From an uncultured Methylobacter sp. (lineage in GTDB: Bacteria; Pseudomonadota; Gammaproteobacteria; Methylococcales; Methylomonadaceae), in contig CAILCX010000069.1 of assembly GCA_903832775.1 (NCBI GenBank), positions 1-58,952 of the forward strand: DNA of 58,952 nucleotides, given 5' to 3'. Positions within the stretch are counted from its first letter, which is position 1. Each line of letters begins with the position of its first letter. Under the pieces are notes generated by a model. The model had not been told where the DNA came from. It saw only the letters and a program-made list of their open reading frames with translations, and made no database searches. Positions 38,885-47,932 of this stretch are shown here, one piece after another. A program made the translations under genes and the position numbers.

Positions 38885-39373
38885 AGCCCAGGTCGGCGTA
38901 GTTCGCTTTTGTTTTAAATCCGTTTTGTCGAATTTTTTCCAAAGCTCTGCATAACTTAAGTGACTAACCGGATGTTTCAGGTCAGGCGCACAAGCAGCTA
39001 AAGGCTCAAGCACAAAAGCATAATGCTCAATTTCATCACGGGGTATCTGTAAGCGACCATCGTTAATGATTAAATCTCCGTATAAAATCAAATCCAAATC
39101 GAGGGTACGCGACGAAAACTTCTGGCTGTCCCGTGTACGACCATTATCCAATTCGATTTGCCTGAGCTGCCTGGCAACGTCCTTCACTTCCAAATCAGAC
39201 TCAAAACCAACGACAAGATTGTAGAAAGCGTCGCCGGCAAAACCCACCGGCTCCGATTCATAAACATCTGAGATTATCAATTTCCCAAAAATTCTCTCAA
39301 GCGCAATAAGGCTGGCAGGAATATGTACGTCCTTGTCAATGTTACTGCCTATACTGATGTAGCCTTTAGTCAC
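38873..39373 (-). CDS. folK: HPPK, 6-hydroxymethyl-dihydropterin pyrophosphokinase
   Basis: A 166-residue enzyme of folate synthesis. It starts with YISIGSNIDKDVHI, has EPVGFAGDAFYNLVVGFE, and carries SRTLDLDLILYGD, the usual ATP/Mg loop. It overlaps the folB stop by 4 bp (ATGA) and its 3' end overlaps the convergent folM. Tail length is normal. Confidence 0.94.
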   Translation of the reverse strand: MTKGYISIGSNIDKDVHIPASLIALERIFGKLIISDVYESEPVGFAGDAFYNLVVGFESDLEVKDVARQLRQIELDNGRTRDSQKFSSRTLDLDLILYGDLIINDGRLQIPRDEIEHYAFVLEPLAACAPDLKHPVSHLSYAELWKKFDKTDLKQKRTTPTWALTK

Positions 39374-39729
39374 GATGACTTAGCTCCACGTTCAATAACA
39401 ATACCCACATCACTGGCTCCACGAATGGCGCCTTTTTTGTTGAGGGTTATTTTCACCCACGACACATTAAATTCGTTGCGGATGATATGGGCTATTTCCG
39501 ATATTAATTTTTCAACCAGCAAAAACTGACTGCCCTCAACAAAAGCAATAATGCGGTGAGAAACTGTTTTATAATCAAGTGCGTATTGAATGTCGTCGGT
39601 TTCAGCCGCTTTTTGTATATCAAAAGCCATTTCAATATCAAGAATCACTGTTTGTTTGGTTACTCTTTCCCAATCATAAATGCCAATGATGGTTTGAATT
39701 TCCAGACCGCCTAAAAATATGATGTCCAT
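39370..39729 (-). CDS. folB: dihydroneopterin aldolase
   Basis: A 119-residue FolB of the tunnel-fold family, with IFLGGLEIQTIIGIYDWER near the start and a conserved Lys late in the chain (VKITLNKKGAIRGASDVG). It splits dihydroneopterin into hydroxymethyl-dihydropterin and glycolaldehyde. First gene of folB-folK, divergent from plsY with 191 bp between them. Confidence 0.93.
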   Translation of the reverse strand: MDIIFLGGLEIQTIIGIYDWERVTKQTVILDIEMAFDIQKAAETDDIQYALDYKTVSHRIIAFVEGSQFLLVEKLISEIAHIIRNEFNVSWVKITLNKKGAIRGASDVGIVIERGAKSS

Positions 39730-39920
39730 TATGATTTCCGGTTATGATGCATGTTTTTTAAAAGTCGCTTGGTTTGTGCTCCTGTATCAACCTATCGTCT
39801 GCCTATGCCACACTGATGCAGTACCTGCAGATATTGCAGGAGCAAATAGCTGTCCAGGCAGCCGGTAAGTATCAAGGAAACGGTCTAAGCTTTCAAGTTC
39901 AAAATAATAAAGGTTACCCA
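39730..39920. promoter_or_regulatory. divergent folB/plsY intergenic region
   Basis: The gap between the opposed folB and plsY starts, expected to hold both promoters. CCTGCAGATATTGCAGG (39824-39840) is a 6-bp perfect inverted repeat with a GATAT centre and could be an operator or leader hairpin. No regulator can be assigned. Confidence 0.4.
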
Positions 39921-40490
39921 ATGGTCGAATGGTTGTTTGTTCCCGCTGCTTATTTAATAGGCTCAATTTCAAGTGCTATCATAATTTGTCGCCTGATGAG
40001 CTTACCTGATCCTCGCGAACAGGGCTCGGGTAATCCAGGCGCAACTAATGTGATGCGTATTGGTGGAAAAAAAGCGGCCGCGATTACCTTGTTGGGCGAT
40101 ATGCTTAAAGGTTTAATTCCGGTCTATCTCGCAAAAGCATCCGGATTGCCCACAGAACTGGTCTCTATAACCGGCTTGGCAGCTTTTATGGGGCATTTAT
40201 ATCCTATTTTATTCGGCTTTAAAGGTGGCAAGGGGGTCGCCACATCAGTCGGTGTTCTTCTGGGCTATTCCTGGCTCCTGGGTCTTGCCTTTATGGTGAC
40301 CTGGTTTTTAGTTTATAAGTTGGGCAAAATTTCGTCTCTATCGGCATTAGTTGCTTCGATCCTATCGCCTGTTTTTGCCTGGTTTATTGCGGGAAATGAA
40401 GCTTTTGTTATCGCGTCAGTCATCATGATGATTTTTTTATTATGGCGACATAAAAGCAACATTCAGCGTTTAATGGCTGGGGAAGAATAA
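39921..40490 (+). CDS. plsY: glycerol-3-phosphate acyltransferase PlsY
   Basis: A 189-residue inner-membrane acyltransferase with about five membrane segments. The three PlsY motifs are seen as YLIGSISSAI, GSGNPGATNVMR and GFKGGKGVATS. It makes lysophosphatidic acid from acyl-phosphate. The frame extends to 39774, but the ATG at 39921 follows AAAGG nine bases upstream and matches the family start. The folB-plsY neighbourhood is typical of gammaproteobacteria. Confidence 0.93.
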   Translation: MVEWLFVPAAYLIGSISSAIIICRLMSLPDPREQGSGNPGATNVMRIGGKKAAAITLLGDMLKGLIPVYLAKASGLPTELVSITGLAAFMGHLYPILFGFKGGKGVATSVGVLLGYSWLLGLAFMVTWFLVYKLGKISSLSALVASILSPVFAWFIAGNEAFVIASVIMMIFLLWRHKSNIQRLMAGEE

Positions 40491-40503
40491 CGGCAGTTCA
40501 AGC

Positions 40504-41415
40504 CTATAGCCAATTGGAGATACTCATTTCCTTGGCCGCAAGCAGCATCTCGTCGATAAAGTGCTGAGTATATAAAGGCAAATAATTGTTTTTCAGATAG
40601 GCGATCTTGGTTCTTGAACAGGGAATCAGTAGCGATAAATCCCGCGCAATCAGATCCTGATCTACCAAAGGATCATAAGCCATGCCAGCAATAATACCGA
40701 CACCCATTCCCAGACGAACATAAGTTTTAATCACGTCGGTATCTGCAGCAGATAAGATAACATCAAGCTCCATGCCCGTATTTTTAAGCGCAATCTCAAT
40801 ATTTGAGCGCCCAGTAAAACCAAAACTGTATGTCAATATGGGGTAGGACGCCAGTCGTTCAAGAGAAAGCTCTCCCTCACTTAGCGGATGATTTTTTGGC
40901 ACCACCACTGCATGATGCCATTCGTAACAAGGTTTAACGATCAACTCAATATCTTCAGCGACTTTTTCCGTACATATAGCAATATCCGCATTTCTGGTGT
41001 GTAGCTTATTAATCAATTGTTCCGGTGAGGCTTCAACCATGTAAATTCTGACACCAGGATATTTTTTCCTAAAGCTCAGGATTGGTTTCGGTAAAAAGTA
41101 TTTTGCCTGAGTATGCGTTGTAGCAATTTGTAAAACACCCTGAGTACAGTCGACATAATCAGCAGCGATGGTTTGTATATTGTTTTTGGCGAGATTAATC
41201 GTGGCAACCTGCTCGATGATGCGTTGCCCCAAGGTAGTCAAACCAACCAGTCTTTTACCCTGTCTTTCATAAACTGGGGACCCTAGCTCTGCTTCAAAAA
41301 GCTGCAATTGCCGACTAACCGCTGATTGCACGATATGCATTTTTTCGGCCGCTTTTGAAAGGCTAAAATCATTTTCCTGAAGAATTCGAAGTAATTCTAT
41401 TTGGCTTAGGTTCAT
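40504..41415 (-). CDS. LysR-type regulator, CysB-like
   Basis: A 303-residue LTTR. The helix-turn-helix is in the first 60 residues (SLSKAAEKMHIVQSAVSRQL). The effector domain begins LQIATTHTQAKYFLP, which matches the sulfur-responsive CysB/Cbl branch. CysB-type proteins respond to sulfur availability through O-acetylserine or adenylylsulfate; the ligand here is not known. Downstream of the FMN/porin cluster on the same strand, with a 174-bp gap, so it could regulate it. Not adjacent to classical cys genes. Confidence 0.85.
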   Translation of the reverse strand: MNLSQIELLRILQENDFSLSKAAEKMHIVQSAVSRQLQLFEAELGSPVYERQGKRLVGLTTLGQRIIEQVATINLAKNNIQTIAADYVDCTQGVLQIATTHTQAKYFLPKPILSFRKKYPGVRIYMVEASPEQLINKLHTRNADIAICTEKVAEDIELIVKPCYEWHHAVVVPKNHPLSEGELSLERLASYPILTYSFGFTGRSNIEIALKNTGMELDVILSAADTDVIKTYVRLGMGVGIIAGMAYDPLVDQDLIARDLSLLIPCSRTKIAYLKNNYLPLYTQHFIDEMLLAAKEMSISNWL

Positions 41416-41589
41416 GTCCTTTAGGTTTCCTGTCTAATTTGCACATCAAATTTAAACAGATCATTACAAATAAACCTATAAAAATTCGTCCTTCATTCAA
41501 TTGCCAATAGGCTGACTTGTCTGGTAATTTAAAGTGTCGGTTGAAAATAGCAATTACCAGAAGTGTTATTTTTTGAATACACCAAATAA

Positions 41590-42093
41590 TTATTCGGTGC
41601 TGACTTTTCCCATTTTAACTCTGGCACGAACCAACGCAGTAATAACCACCAGCAGCAATGCGCCCAGTGACAATTCAAGCACGACAAAAGCCGCAATTTT
41701 AAAATAGGCAAACAGTGGATCGACAAATCTAACCAGCCAGCCACCTGCCTCATCAGCCAGCGCGGCACCGTAAGTCAAGGTACTAAGCCAGATTTTAAGC
41801 CTTACTGAGAACTCGGTCATCAGCATTAAATGAGTCAAAGTCAGAACCAGCATGCCCATCGAGAACAAATGAAAATGCGAGACTTCCAACATTCCCTGAT
41901 AGCTGCGTGGCTGGGTAAACTGTTCTTCTGAACCCAGATAATAGGCAATAACCGAATCCGGAGTTAAATCCATATGATGAAAATACATCATGCCGTTACT
42001 GACCCATAATAATGCGATATACACCAAGAACATTAACACCAAGGTGTTTAACAAGGATTTTCGATGTTGTTCCCCAGTTACAAAATAACGCAT
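41590..42093 (-). CDS. four-helix membrane protein coupled to FMN-binding protein
   Basis: A 167-residue protein with about four hydrophobic segments. Histidines occur at helix edges (MMYFHHMD and VSHFHLFSMGMLVLTLTHL), an arrangement compatible with heme or quinone contact but not proof. I do not recognise the family. It overlaps the FMN-binding gene by 1 bp, so it is likely the membrane partner of that protein. The start is at the ATG immediately inside the FMN gene stop. Confidence 0.65.
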   Translation of the reverse strand: MRYFVTGEQHRKSLLNTLVLMFLVYIALLWVSNGMMYFHHMDLTPDSVIAYYLGSEEQFTQPRSYQGMLEVSHFHLFSMGMLVLTLTHLMLMTEFSVRLKIWLSTLTYGAALADEAGGWLVRFVDPLFAYFKIAAFVVLELSLGALLLVVITALVRARVKMGKVSTE

Positions 42094-42647
42094 TAATGCT
42101 TACCCTGCTCTTTTACCAAAACCTGATAAATCGCCATAACCTTACGAACACTGCTGACAGTCGCGCGAGTGCTTAAAGTCGCACCGCTGATACCGTCAAC
42201 GCCCTTATTAAAATCCATATCAGCTAGCGGCCGCTTATATAGTTGCTCGAACCAACGCTCAGGCGGCTGATATTCTGGTGGCTCATGGAAAGCCAGCGTG
42301 GTGATATTACGCAATTCTCCCTCTGGTGTTAGCACTATCATCAATGTTTCCGGTTTGGTTCTAACTGTGACAGTTTCAAGCGCTGCATATCCAAGAACAT
42401 TGTCTTTTTCTTTGCCTACATAAAAGGTAAACAGACCTGATTCAAGCTTGGTTTTAGCTATTTCCTGAATCTTCGCGGCTTGTTGCTCATCGGGAAATAG
42501 CGATAATTGTTCAACTTGAACATCTTTGCCGAATGCCAACTCCAGCGCCTCATTTTTACTGAAAAATATTTTGGCAAAGCTGGAGTTTACAGTACCTAAC
42601 AACACTAAAAAGAGAATAAAAAACCCTCCTAGTCTGATTGTTTTCAT
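42093..42647 (-). CDS. exported FMN-binding domain protein with flavinylation motif
   Basis: A 184-residue protein. Residues 1-25 form a signal peptide ending in an SFA site. The FMN-binding domain carries the ApbE flavinylation motif SGATLS (residues 154-159), where Thr157 would carry FMN through a phosphoester bond. Such proteins move electrons outside the cytoplasm, as in NqrC and RnfG. The membrane protein gene follows directly, and the porin lies 251 bp upstream. No apbE is in the window. Confidence 0.85.
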   Translation of the reverse strand: MKTIRLGGFFILFLVLLGTVNSSFAKIFFSKNEALELAFGKDVQVEQLSLFPDEQQAAKIQEIAKTKLESGLFTFYVGKEKDNVLGYAALETVTVRTKPETLMIVLTPEGELRNITTLAFHEPPEYQPPERWFEQLYKRPLADMDFNKGVDGISGATLSTRATVSSVRKVMAIYQVLVKEQGKH

Positions 42648-42792
42648 AGTAGTTCTCGTTGTGGAGTTTATTAAATTTAACAGGATAACTTGGGATAGTT
42701 TAACACCACCAATAAAGAATGGATTTTACTTAAAATAATTGATCGGCATAGCAGGCACGACATAAAGTTTCACAATCCGTTTTTAAGTAAAA

Positions 42793-42809
42793 GGTGCGCG
42801 ATGCGCACC
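42793..42809. repeat. GGTGCGC palindrome (REP-like)
   Basis: GGTGCGC (42793-42799) and GCGCACC (42803-42809) form a compact 7-bp stem around GAT, in the gap between porin and FMN genes. The sequence has the look of common intergenic REP-type repeats. It may limit transcription from the porin into the FMN operon. Confidence 0.45.
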
Positions 42810-42898
42810 CTACAGAACCCTAAATCCTGGAAACGTCGTTGTTTGGCGCGCATGGTACGCCCAACTTAGTTTAGCTTTCATATCTACGAAGCGAATCA

Positions 42899-44380
42899 CT
42901 AGAAAATAAATCCAAAGCCCAGATTAAAATCATCCGGCAACGGGCCCTGTTTAGCGACATAATTACGATAATCCGCCTTGATCACGACATTGGGAATAGG
43001 TTTGTATTGCAAACCTACCTGAAAGATTTGCCAATCTTTCGTTGGGTCGCTGGCAAAACCCGCTGGAGCTTTGGCCATAGTGTTAAGCCTTTCATAACGA
43101 AAGAACGGCGCCAAATATTGGGTGGTATCTTGCCAAAGCAAAGGCAATACATCGTAACCAGCTTCTGAATACCAGCCGTAGTTTTGTGAACCAACAATTA
43201 GCCCTGAGACATCGGTAGGATTAGCTCTATTTGCGATACCTATATTTGCTTGACTTAAAGCCCCAGCATCACCAATAAATCCCCATGACCCCAAGGTCCT
43301 AAACTCCAGTCCGCGATATTTCCACTGAACATGAGCTTCATAAAGCTGCGTAAAGACATTGGCTTTTTGTCCGGCAAAAGTCTGATTTTGCCCAGAATTT
43401 CCCAGATAGCCCGAACCACCGACCGTAACACCAGGTAACGCATCTGGGTCATAATCCACACGTGCTACATAACCAAAGTTTTCGGCTTTGGCATTACTAC
43501 CGCCGCCACGACCCTCGCGAATACCATCTGAAGTAAATCCCGTTGCATCCAACCCATTAACCACATAAGCCGTATAAGTCAGATTTGGCGTAATAGCGCC
43601 AAACAAACCTGCACCCATTTCGCGCCAGGTACTCGGTATGATGCGTTGTTCAACTTCAGGCCGATGATTACCAAAGTAAAACAGCGGCTCATGAATCCGG
43701 TTAACCAAACCCATCGGAATTAATACTAAACCGGCCCTGGCATTGGCTCTTTGGTCCATAAAGAAATCCAGAGAGGCAAATTCGACGGAAACTTCGCCTT
43801 TTGTTTCCGATCCTTCACCGGTTGAGCCATGTTCAAACTCAATTTCACTGTTAAACAATATTTTATCGGTGAATTTATAGCCGACATACATAACCATTCT
43901 TTCCATGTCTGCAGTGTCATTGCTTGTGCCTCTATCACCGACTTTAGCTGAATAATTACCCTCACCATAACCACCAATAGACAAGCCTTTGCCAGCGCCA
44001 TAAACCTTGGAAGCAGCAGGCCCCATACCATAAGCACTTTTATATTTTGCTTCTTCGGGGATAGACAAATTGGTGCGTAACTTTTCAACTTCCTGAGTCA
44101 AAACATCCGTTTTACGTTTGAGAGTCTTGACTTCGTTGCTGGTGGTTTTTACTTCAGCGGTAGCTTGAGGCTCGGCTTTAGTCGCATCGACATTAGTTAC
44201 TTTGGTCTGAGTCGCAGCTTGCAGTGCAGATTTCATATCGTCAATCTGCTTTTGTTGTGCCTGAATGATTTTCCACATATCGTCCATAGTCTGTGGTTTC
44301 TCTAGGGCATTAACAGATAAACTTATAGCGGCTAGCACTAACAACAAGCCACCTTTCAATAAGTGTTTGTTTTTTTTCAT
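42899..44380 (-). CDS. outer-membrane porin with coiled-coil head
   Basis: A 493-residue exported protein. Residues 1-25 form a signal peptide. About 30-105 is a periplasmic coiled coil (MDDMWKIIQAQQKQIDDMKS and LTQEVEKLR), and the rest a beta-barrel rich in alternating aromatic strands that ends in the C-terminal Phe (GFGFIF) needed for assembly. It resembles the phosphate-selective porin O/P type and the coiled-coil porins of methylotrophs. The substrate is unknown. It sits upstream of the FMN/membrane pair. Confidence 0.8.
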   Translation of the reverse strand: MKKNKHLLKGGLLLVLAAISLSVNALEKPQTMDDMWKIIQAQQKQIDDMKSALQAATQTKVTNVDATKAEPQATAEVKTTSNEVKTLKRKTDVLTQEVEKLRTNLSIPEEAKYKSAYGMGPAASKVYGAGKGLSIGGYGEGNYSAKVGDRGTSNDTADMERMVMYVGYKFTDKILFNSEIEFEHGSTGEGSETKGEVSVEFASLDFFMDQRANARAGLVLIPMGLVNRIHEPLFYFGNHRPEVEQRIIPSTWREMGAGLFGAITPNLTYTAYVVNGLDATGFTSDGIREGRGGGSNAKAENFGYVARVDYDPDALPGVTVGGSGYLGNSGQNQTFAGQKANVFTQLYEAHVQWKYRGLEFRTLGSWGFIGDAGALSQANIGIANRANPTDVSGLIVGSQNYGWYSEAGYDVLPLLWQDTTQYLAPFFRYERLNTMAKAPAGFASDPTKDWQIFQVGLQYKPIPNVVIKADYRNYVAKQGPLPDDFNLGFGFIF

Positions 44381-44466
44381 AGTTACACTCTTTCACAAAT
44401 AAATTAAGTTAAAGCAGTATAGGGCAAATAACAGCCCAAATGCAAACTGTTCTTATTTGAATAAAA

Positions 44467-45540
44467 TTATAGGGTTTTAAGAGGACTATGGTTTTTGATG
44501 CTTAAGCCCAAAATAAGCGCTTTAATAGCTCTTTCTTGGGCCATAATGCTTGCGCATAATTTGAATTGATTAACAGCTCTTTGTAAATTCTGTTCGGGCT
44601 CAACAACTTTAAAATACTGATTGCCTTCGAGATAATCGGTATAAAAACGAAGACCCAGTTCAAAGGGGATCAACCGAATAGCTGGGTACAAATAACGATA
44701 ATCCTGCTCGCTAAAAAAAACACCCGCTTCACACAGATAGCTTTTCAACAACACGGCACAAACTTCAAGATTAAAACTGACTACAGGATCACTCTCAAAA
44801 CAACAGGAACGTAGACAGTCACCAATATCATAATGAATCAGGCCTGGCTTTACTGTATCCAGATCGATAATGCTGATGATGTTGTGAGTCTGTTTATCAA
44901 ACAAAAAATTGTTTAGCTTGGGGTCGCCATGAATAACTCTTAAAGACAAAAAACCCTGGTTAATTGCAGATTCCAGATCGTTTGTAATATGTTCAAACTG
45001 ACTAATAAAGTCGGCGCAAAAGGCATTTGGTGTTTGGGTTGAATTGAGTAAAACCTGTCGATAATACTTTAAATAGTTCGGCGTGATATGAAAACCGGGC
45101 AAGGTATCATGCAATAGCGAAGGCTCAAGATCACTCACCAAACGATGAAAATGCCCTAGCGCAAAGCCGACCTGCTCAGCATTATTAAAAGAAACCATTG
45201 TTTCAAGGCTTTCGCTTTCGGGAATATAACTTATAGAGCGCCAGCAATCGCCGTTTTCAGACTGATAAAACGACTCATTAGTGAGCGTGTTTAAAAGCTC
45301 AGGAATTTGCAATTTAACCGATGCGCTATCTTTTCGTGCAATATGCTCAGTAAGCGTGCTCAGATTCGCCATGATTTGCTCTGGCCTTGAAAAAACCGTG
45401 CGATTTATGCGTTGCAGAACAAAAGACAAGGAAGTCGAATCAACCAGATAAGTGTCATTAATCAGGCCATGACCGAGCGGGGTTATGTGAGTAACCCCGT
45501 TTATAAAGTGGCCAGCAATAGAAAATAGTATATTCATCAA
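44467..45540 (-). CDS. phosphotransferase of the APH/NahK type
   Basis: A 357-residue kinase-fold protein. The catalytic loop is VIHGDPKLNNFLFD and the metal site IIDLDTVKPGLIHYDIGD. These match N-acetylhexosamine 1-kinase (NahK), which has nearly the same length. It could phosphorylate a sugar or amino sugar, or it may be a different small-molecule kinase. It stands between porin and rdgB, with no sugar pathway visible nearby. Confidence 0.75.
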   Translation of the reverse strand: MMNILFSIAGHFINGVTHITPLGHGLINDTYLVDSTSLSFVLQRINRTVFSRPEQIMANLSTLTEHIARKDSASVKLQIPELLNTLTNESFYQSENGDCWRSISYIPESESLETMVSFNNAEQVGFALGHFHRLVSDLEPSLLHDTLPGFHITPNYLKYYRQVLLNSTQTPNAFCADFISQFEHITNDLESAINQGFLSLRVIHGDPKLNNFLFDKQTHNIISIIDLDTVKPGLIHYDIGDCLRSCCFESDPVVSFNLEVCAVLLKSYLCEAGVFFSEQDYRYLYPAIRLIPFELGLRFYTDYLEGNQYFKVVEPEQNLQRAVNQFKLCASIMAQERAIKALILGLSIKNHSPLKTL

Positions 45541-45576
45541 ATGGGTGTGGCGAAAGACAATCGCCAGAGATAATCC

Positions 45577-46185
45577 CTACGGATGTAATAATGCGGTTAA
45601 ATGCCTTAAAGCCTGGCCGCGATGACTTAACGAATTTTTAACTTCAGCACTTAATTCTGCCGAAGCACAGTTCTGCTCAGGCACCCAGAACACTGGATCA
45701 TAACCAAAACCGTTTTCACCAATAGGCTGTTTTAAAATCAAGCCCTCCCAAACACCTTGGGCAATCACGGGACAAGGATCATTGGCATGCTCAATGTACA
45801 CCATGACACAGACAAACCGCGCGGTTCGAAGGTGTTCTGGAACGCCTGCCAATTCATGAAGCAGCTTGTCAATATTATCCTGATCGGTAGCGCCCAGACC
45901 TGAATATCTGGCCGATATCACGCCTGGCGAACCGTGCAGAGCATCCACGACCAACCCGGAATCATCTGCGATTGCTGGCAAATTGCAATGTAACGATGCA
46001 TTTCGTGCTTTTAAAATGGCATTTTCTACAAACGAAATGCCGGTTTCCTCGCACTCGACCACATTAAAAGCGGACTGTAAAACAATAGGATGTTCTGCAA
46101 CAATGGCCTGAATTTCCCTGATTTTGCCCGCATTACCACTGGCCAATACAACTTCGGATTTGTGCTGGAAACTTGAAAATGTCAT
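45577..46185 (-). CDS. rdgB: XTP/dITP diphosphatase RdgB
   Basis: A 202-residue HAM1-type pyrophosphatase that removes non-canonical purine nucleotides such as ITP and XTP. It has [13 protein letters not shown] at the start, [15 protein letters not shown] with the base-site Asp, and [12 protein letters not shown] plus [11 protein letters not shown] late. Its start overlaps the rph stop by 4 bp, the usual rph-rdgB order. Confidence 0.95.
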   Translation of the reverse strand: MTFSSFQHKSEVVLASGNAGKIREIQAIVAEHPIVLQSAFNVVECEETGISFVENAILKARNASLHCNLPAIADDSGLVVDALHGSPGVISARYSGLGATDQDNIDKLLHELAGVPEHLRTARFVCVMVYIEHANDPCPVIAQGVWEGLILKQPIGENGFGYDPVFWVPEQNCASAELSAEVKNSLSHRGQALRHLTALLHP

Positions 46186-46904
46186 TGATGATTTTCTAAG
46201 GCTATACGTTGTTTTTCGAGTAAGTCCTTGATGCCTGCGCTTGCAAGCTCCAGCATTGCATCCAGCTCTTCTTTCCTGAAAGCATGACCTTCAGCAGTAC
46301 CTTGTACTTCAATAAATGCAGCCGCATCATTCATGACGACATTCATATCGGTTTCAGCGTTACTGTCTTCGGCATAATCAAGATCAAGCACTGGTATGCC
46401 GTTATAAATACCCACAGAAACGGAGGCAACTTGTCCATGTAAGGGATTAGTCTTGATTTGTTTACGCTTGAGCATTTTTTGTATGGCCAAAGACATGGCA
46501 ACAAAACCACCGGTAATCGATGCGGTTCGAGTACCGCCATCAGCTTGCAATACATCACAATCGATCATTATAGTATGCTCACCCAAGGCTTTTAAATCAA
46601 TTGCAGCCCTTAAGGATCGGCCTATCAAGCGCTGAATTTCCAAAGTGCGCCCGCCCTGTTTACCATGACTGGCCTCGCGTCCCATACGGGTATGAGTAGA
46701 ACGAGGCAACATGCCATATTCCGCAGTAATCCAGCCTTCACCTTTACCTTTAAGAAAGCGGGGAACGCTTCTGTCAACACTGGCGGTACAAAGCACTCGG
46801 GTGTCACCAAATTCAACCAGAACTGAGCCTTCTGCATGTTTGGTGTAACCGCAGGTAAATTTTATTTCTCTTAGTTGATCGGGATTGCGTCCGCTAGGTC
46901 TCAT
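46182..46904 (-). CDS. rph: ribonuclease PH
   Basis: A 240-residue phosphorolytic exonuclease that trims tRNA 3' ends. It begins [14 protein letters not shown], has the phosphate-binding [21 protein letters not shown] and [15 protein letters not shown], then [17 protein letters not shown]. The length is complete, unlike the truncated rph of E. coli K-12. It is coupled to rdgB. Confidence 0.95.
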   Translation of the reverse strand: MRPSGRNPDQLREIKFTCGYTKHAEGSVLVEFGDTRVLCTASVDRSVPRFLKGKGEGWITAEYGMLPRSTHTRMGREASHGKQGGRTLEIQRLIGRSLRAAIDLKALGEHTIMIDCDVLQADGGTRTASITGGFVAMSLAIQKMLKRKQIKTNPLHGQVASVSVGIYNGIPVLDLDYAEDSNAETDMNVVMNDAAAFIEVQGTAEGHAFRKEELDAMLELASAGIKDLLEKQRIALENHQ

Positions 46905-46979
46905 AGTTGTTCCGCTGAATTGAAAAACCGTACAGTATACCTGAATGACTTCTCCGATGATTGTTCAATTGCGAATTAA

Positions 46980-47879
46980 TCACTCGCCATCAAATACCTT
47001 TAGTAATTCGGCAACCGATTGCGGGCGATCTTCGGGCTGCAACGCCATTGCCCAATCAATGGCATTTAAGAGATATTCCGGATATTTTTTTTTAAACGCC
47101 TTTACAGCAGGAATTAGCGTATCTTCTACCGCTCTATCTTGGGCAGGAACAGGAATTTTATTATCCAAACAGGTTCGCATACTTGCACCCACGGCGTAAA
47201 TATCTGTCCAAGGGCCAAGCTGAGCACTTAGATTATGTTGTTCTATCGGTGAATAGCCTTTAGTTAAAACTTTACTTTGTTTGCCTAAATGAGATTTCGG
47301 GAAACTTTGAATCGCACCAAAATCCAGAAGTAACGCTTCATTACCAGGCCGCACTAGGATATTGGAAGGTTTAATGTCAAGATGAACAAAATGTTGATTA
47401 TGAATATGTCCAAGTCCGGCCAATAAGGTTTTAAATAGTGTCAATAGTAACTCTTCAGAAACAGGCAGTAATTTATTGCTCAGTAGCTTATTCAAGGTCA
47501 CGCCATAATCATAGGTCATCACCATATAAACAGTTGAGTTGGCCTTAAAAAAACCGATTACTTCGACAATATTGGGATGTTTTAGCTTTGATAAGACTTT
47601 CGCTTCCTCAAAGAACAGCACTCGTCCCCGTTTAAAAAAAGTCTCGGCCTCTTCGCTGTTCGCCACTACCTGATTGTTCCAGGTGCGATGGGCAAATTTG
47701 CGGGGCAGATATTCTTTTATTGCAACTTGAATCTGATCTGCTATTTGCCTTGCCAGATATACCGAACTAAAACCGCCGTGCGCCAACTCCCTCTCAATCA
47801 CATACTGGTCTATAATAGTGCCAGTTTGCAGGTAGTTCCACTGTTTGGGATAGGTTTGCGGATCGTAATATTCAGGCAT
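46980..47879 (-). CDS. Hanks-type serine/threonine protein kinase
   Basis: A 299-residue soluble kinase domain with no membrane segment or PASTA repeats. The Gly loop is LAHGGFSSVYLARQ with Lys in VAIKEYLP, the catalytic loop HLDIKPSNILV, the metal motif DFGAIQSF, and KGYSPIEQ as the activation segment end. The HRD arginine is Leu here, which marks it as an RD-negative variant and may lower activity. Substrate unknown. It lies between rph and the divergent yicC; no phosphatase partner is adjacent. Confidence 0.88.
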   Translation of the reverse strand: MPEYYDPQTYPKQWNYLQTGTIIDQYVIERELAHGGFSSVYLARQIADQIQVAIKEYLPRKFAHRTWNNQVVANSEEAETFFKRGRVLFFEEAKVLSKLKHPNIVEVIGFFKANSTVYMVMTYDYGVTLNKLLSNKLLPVSEELLLTLFKTLLAGLGHIHNQHFVHLDIKPSNILVRPGNEALLLDFGAIQSFPKSHLGKQSKVLTKGYSPIEQHNLSAQLGPWTDIYAVGASMRTCLDNKIPVPAQDRAVEDTLIPAVKAFKKKYPEYLLNAIDWAMALQPEDRPQSVAELLKVFDGE

Positions 47880-47932
47880 TATCTTGATATTTTTATACTA
47901 AAAACCCATCAATTATAGGTTAAAGGTGAAAA

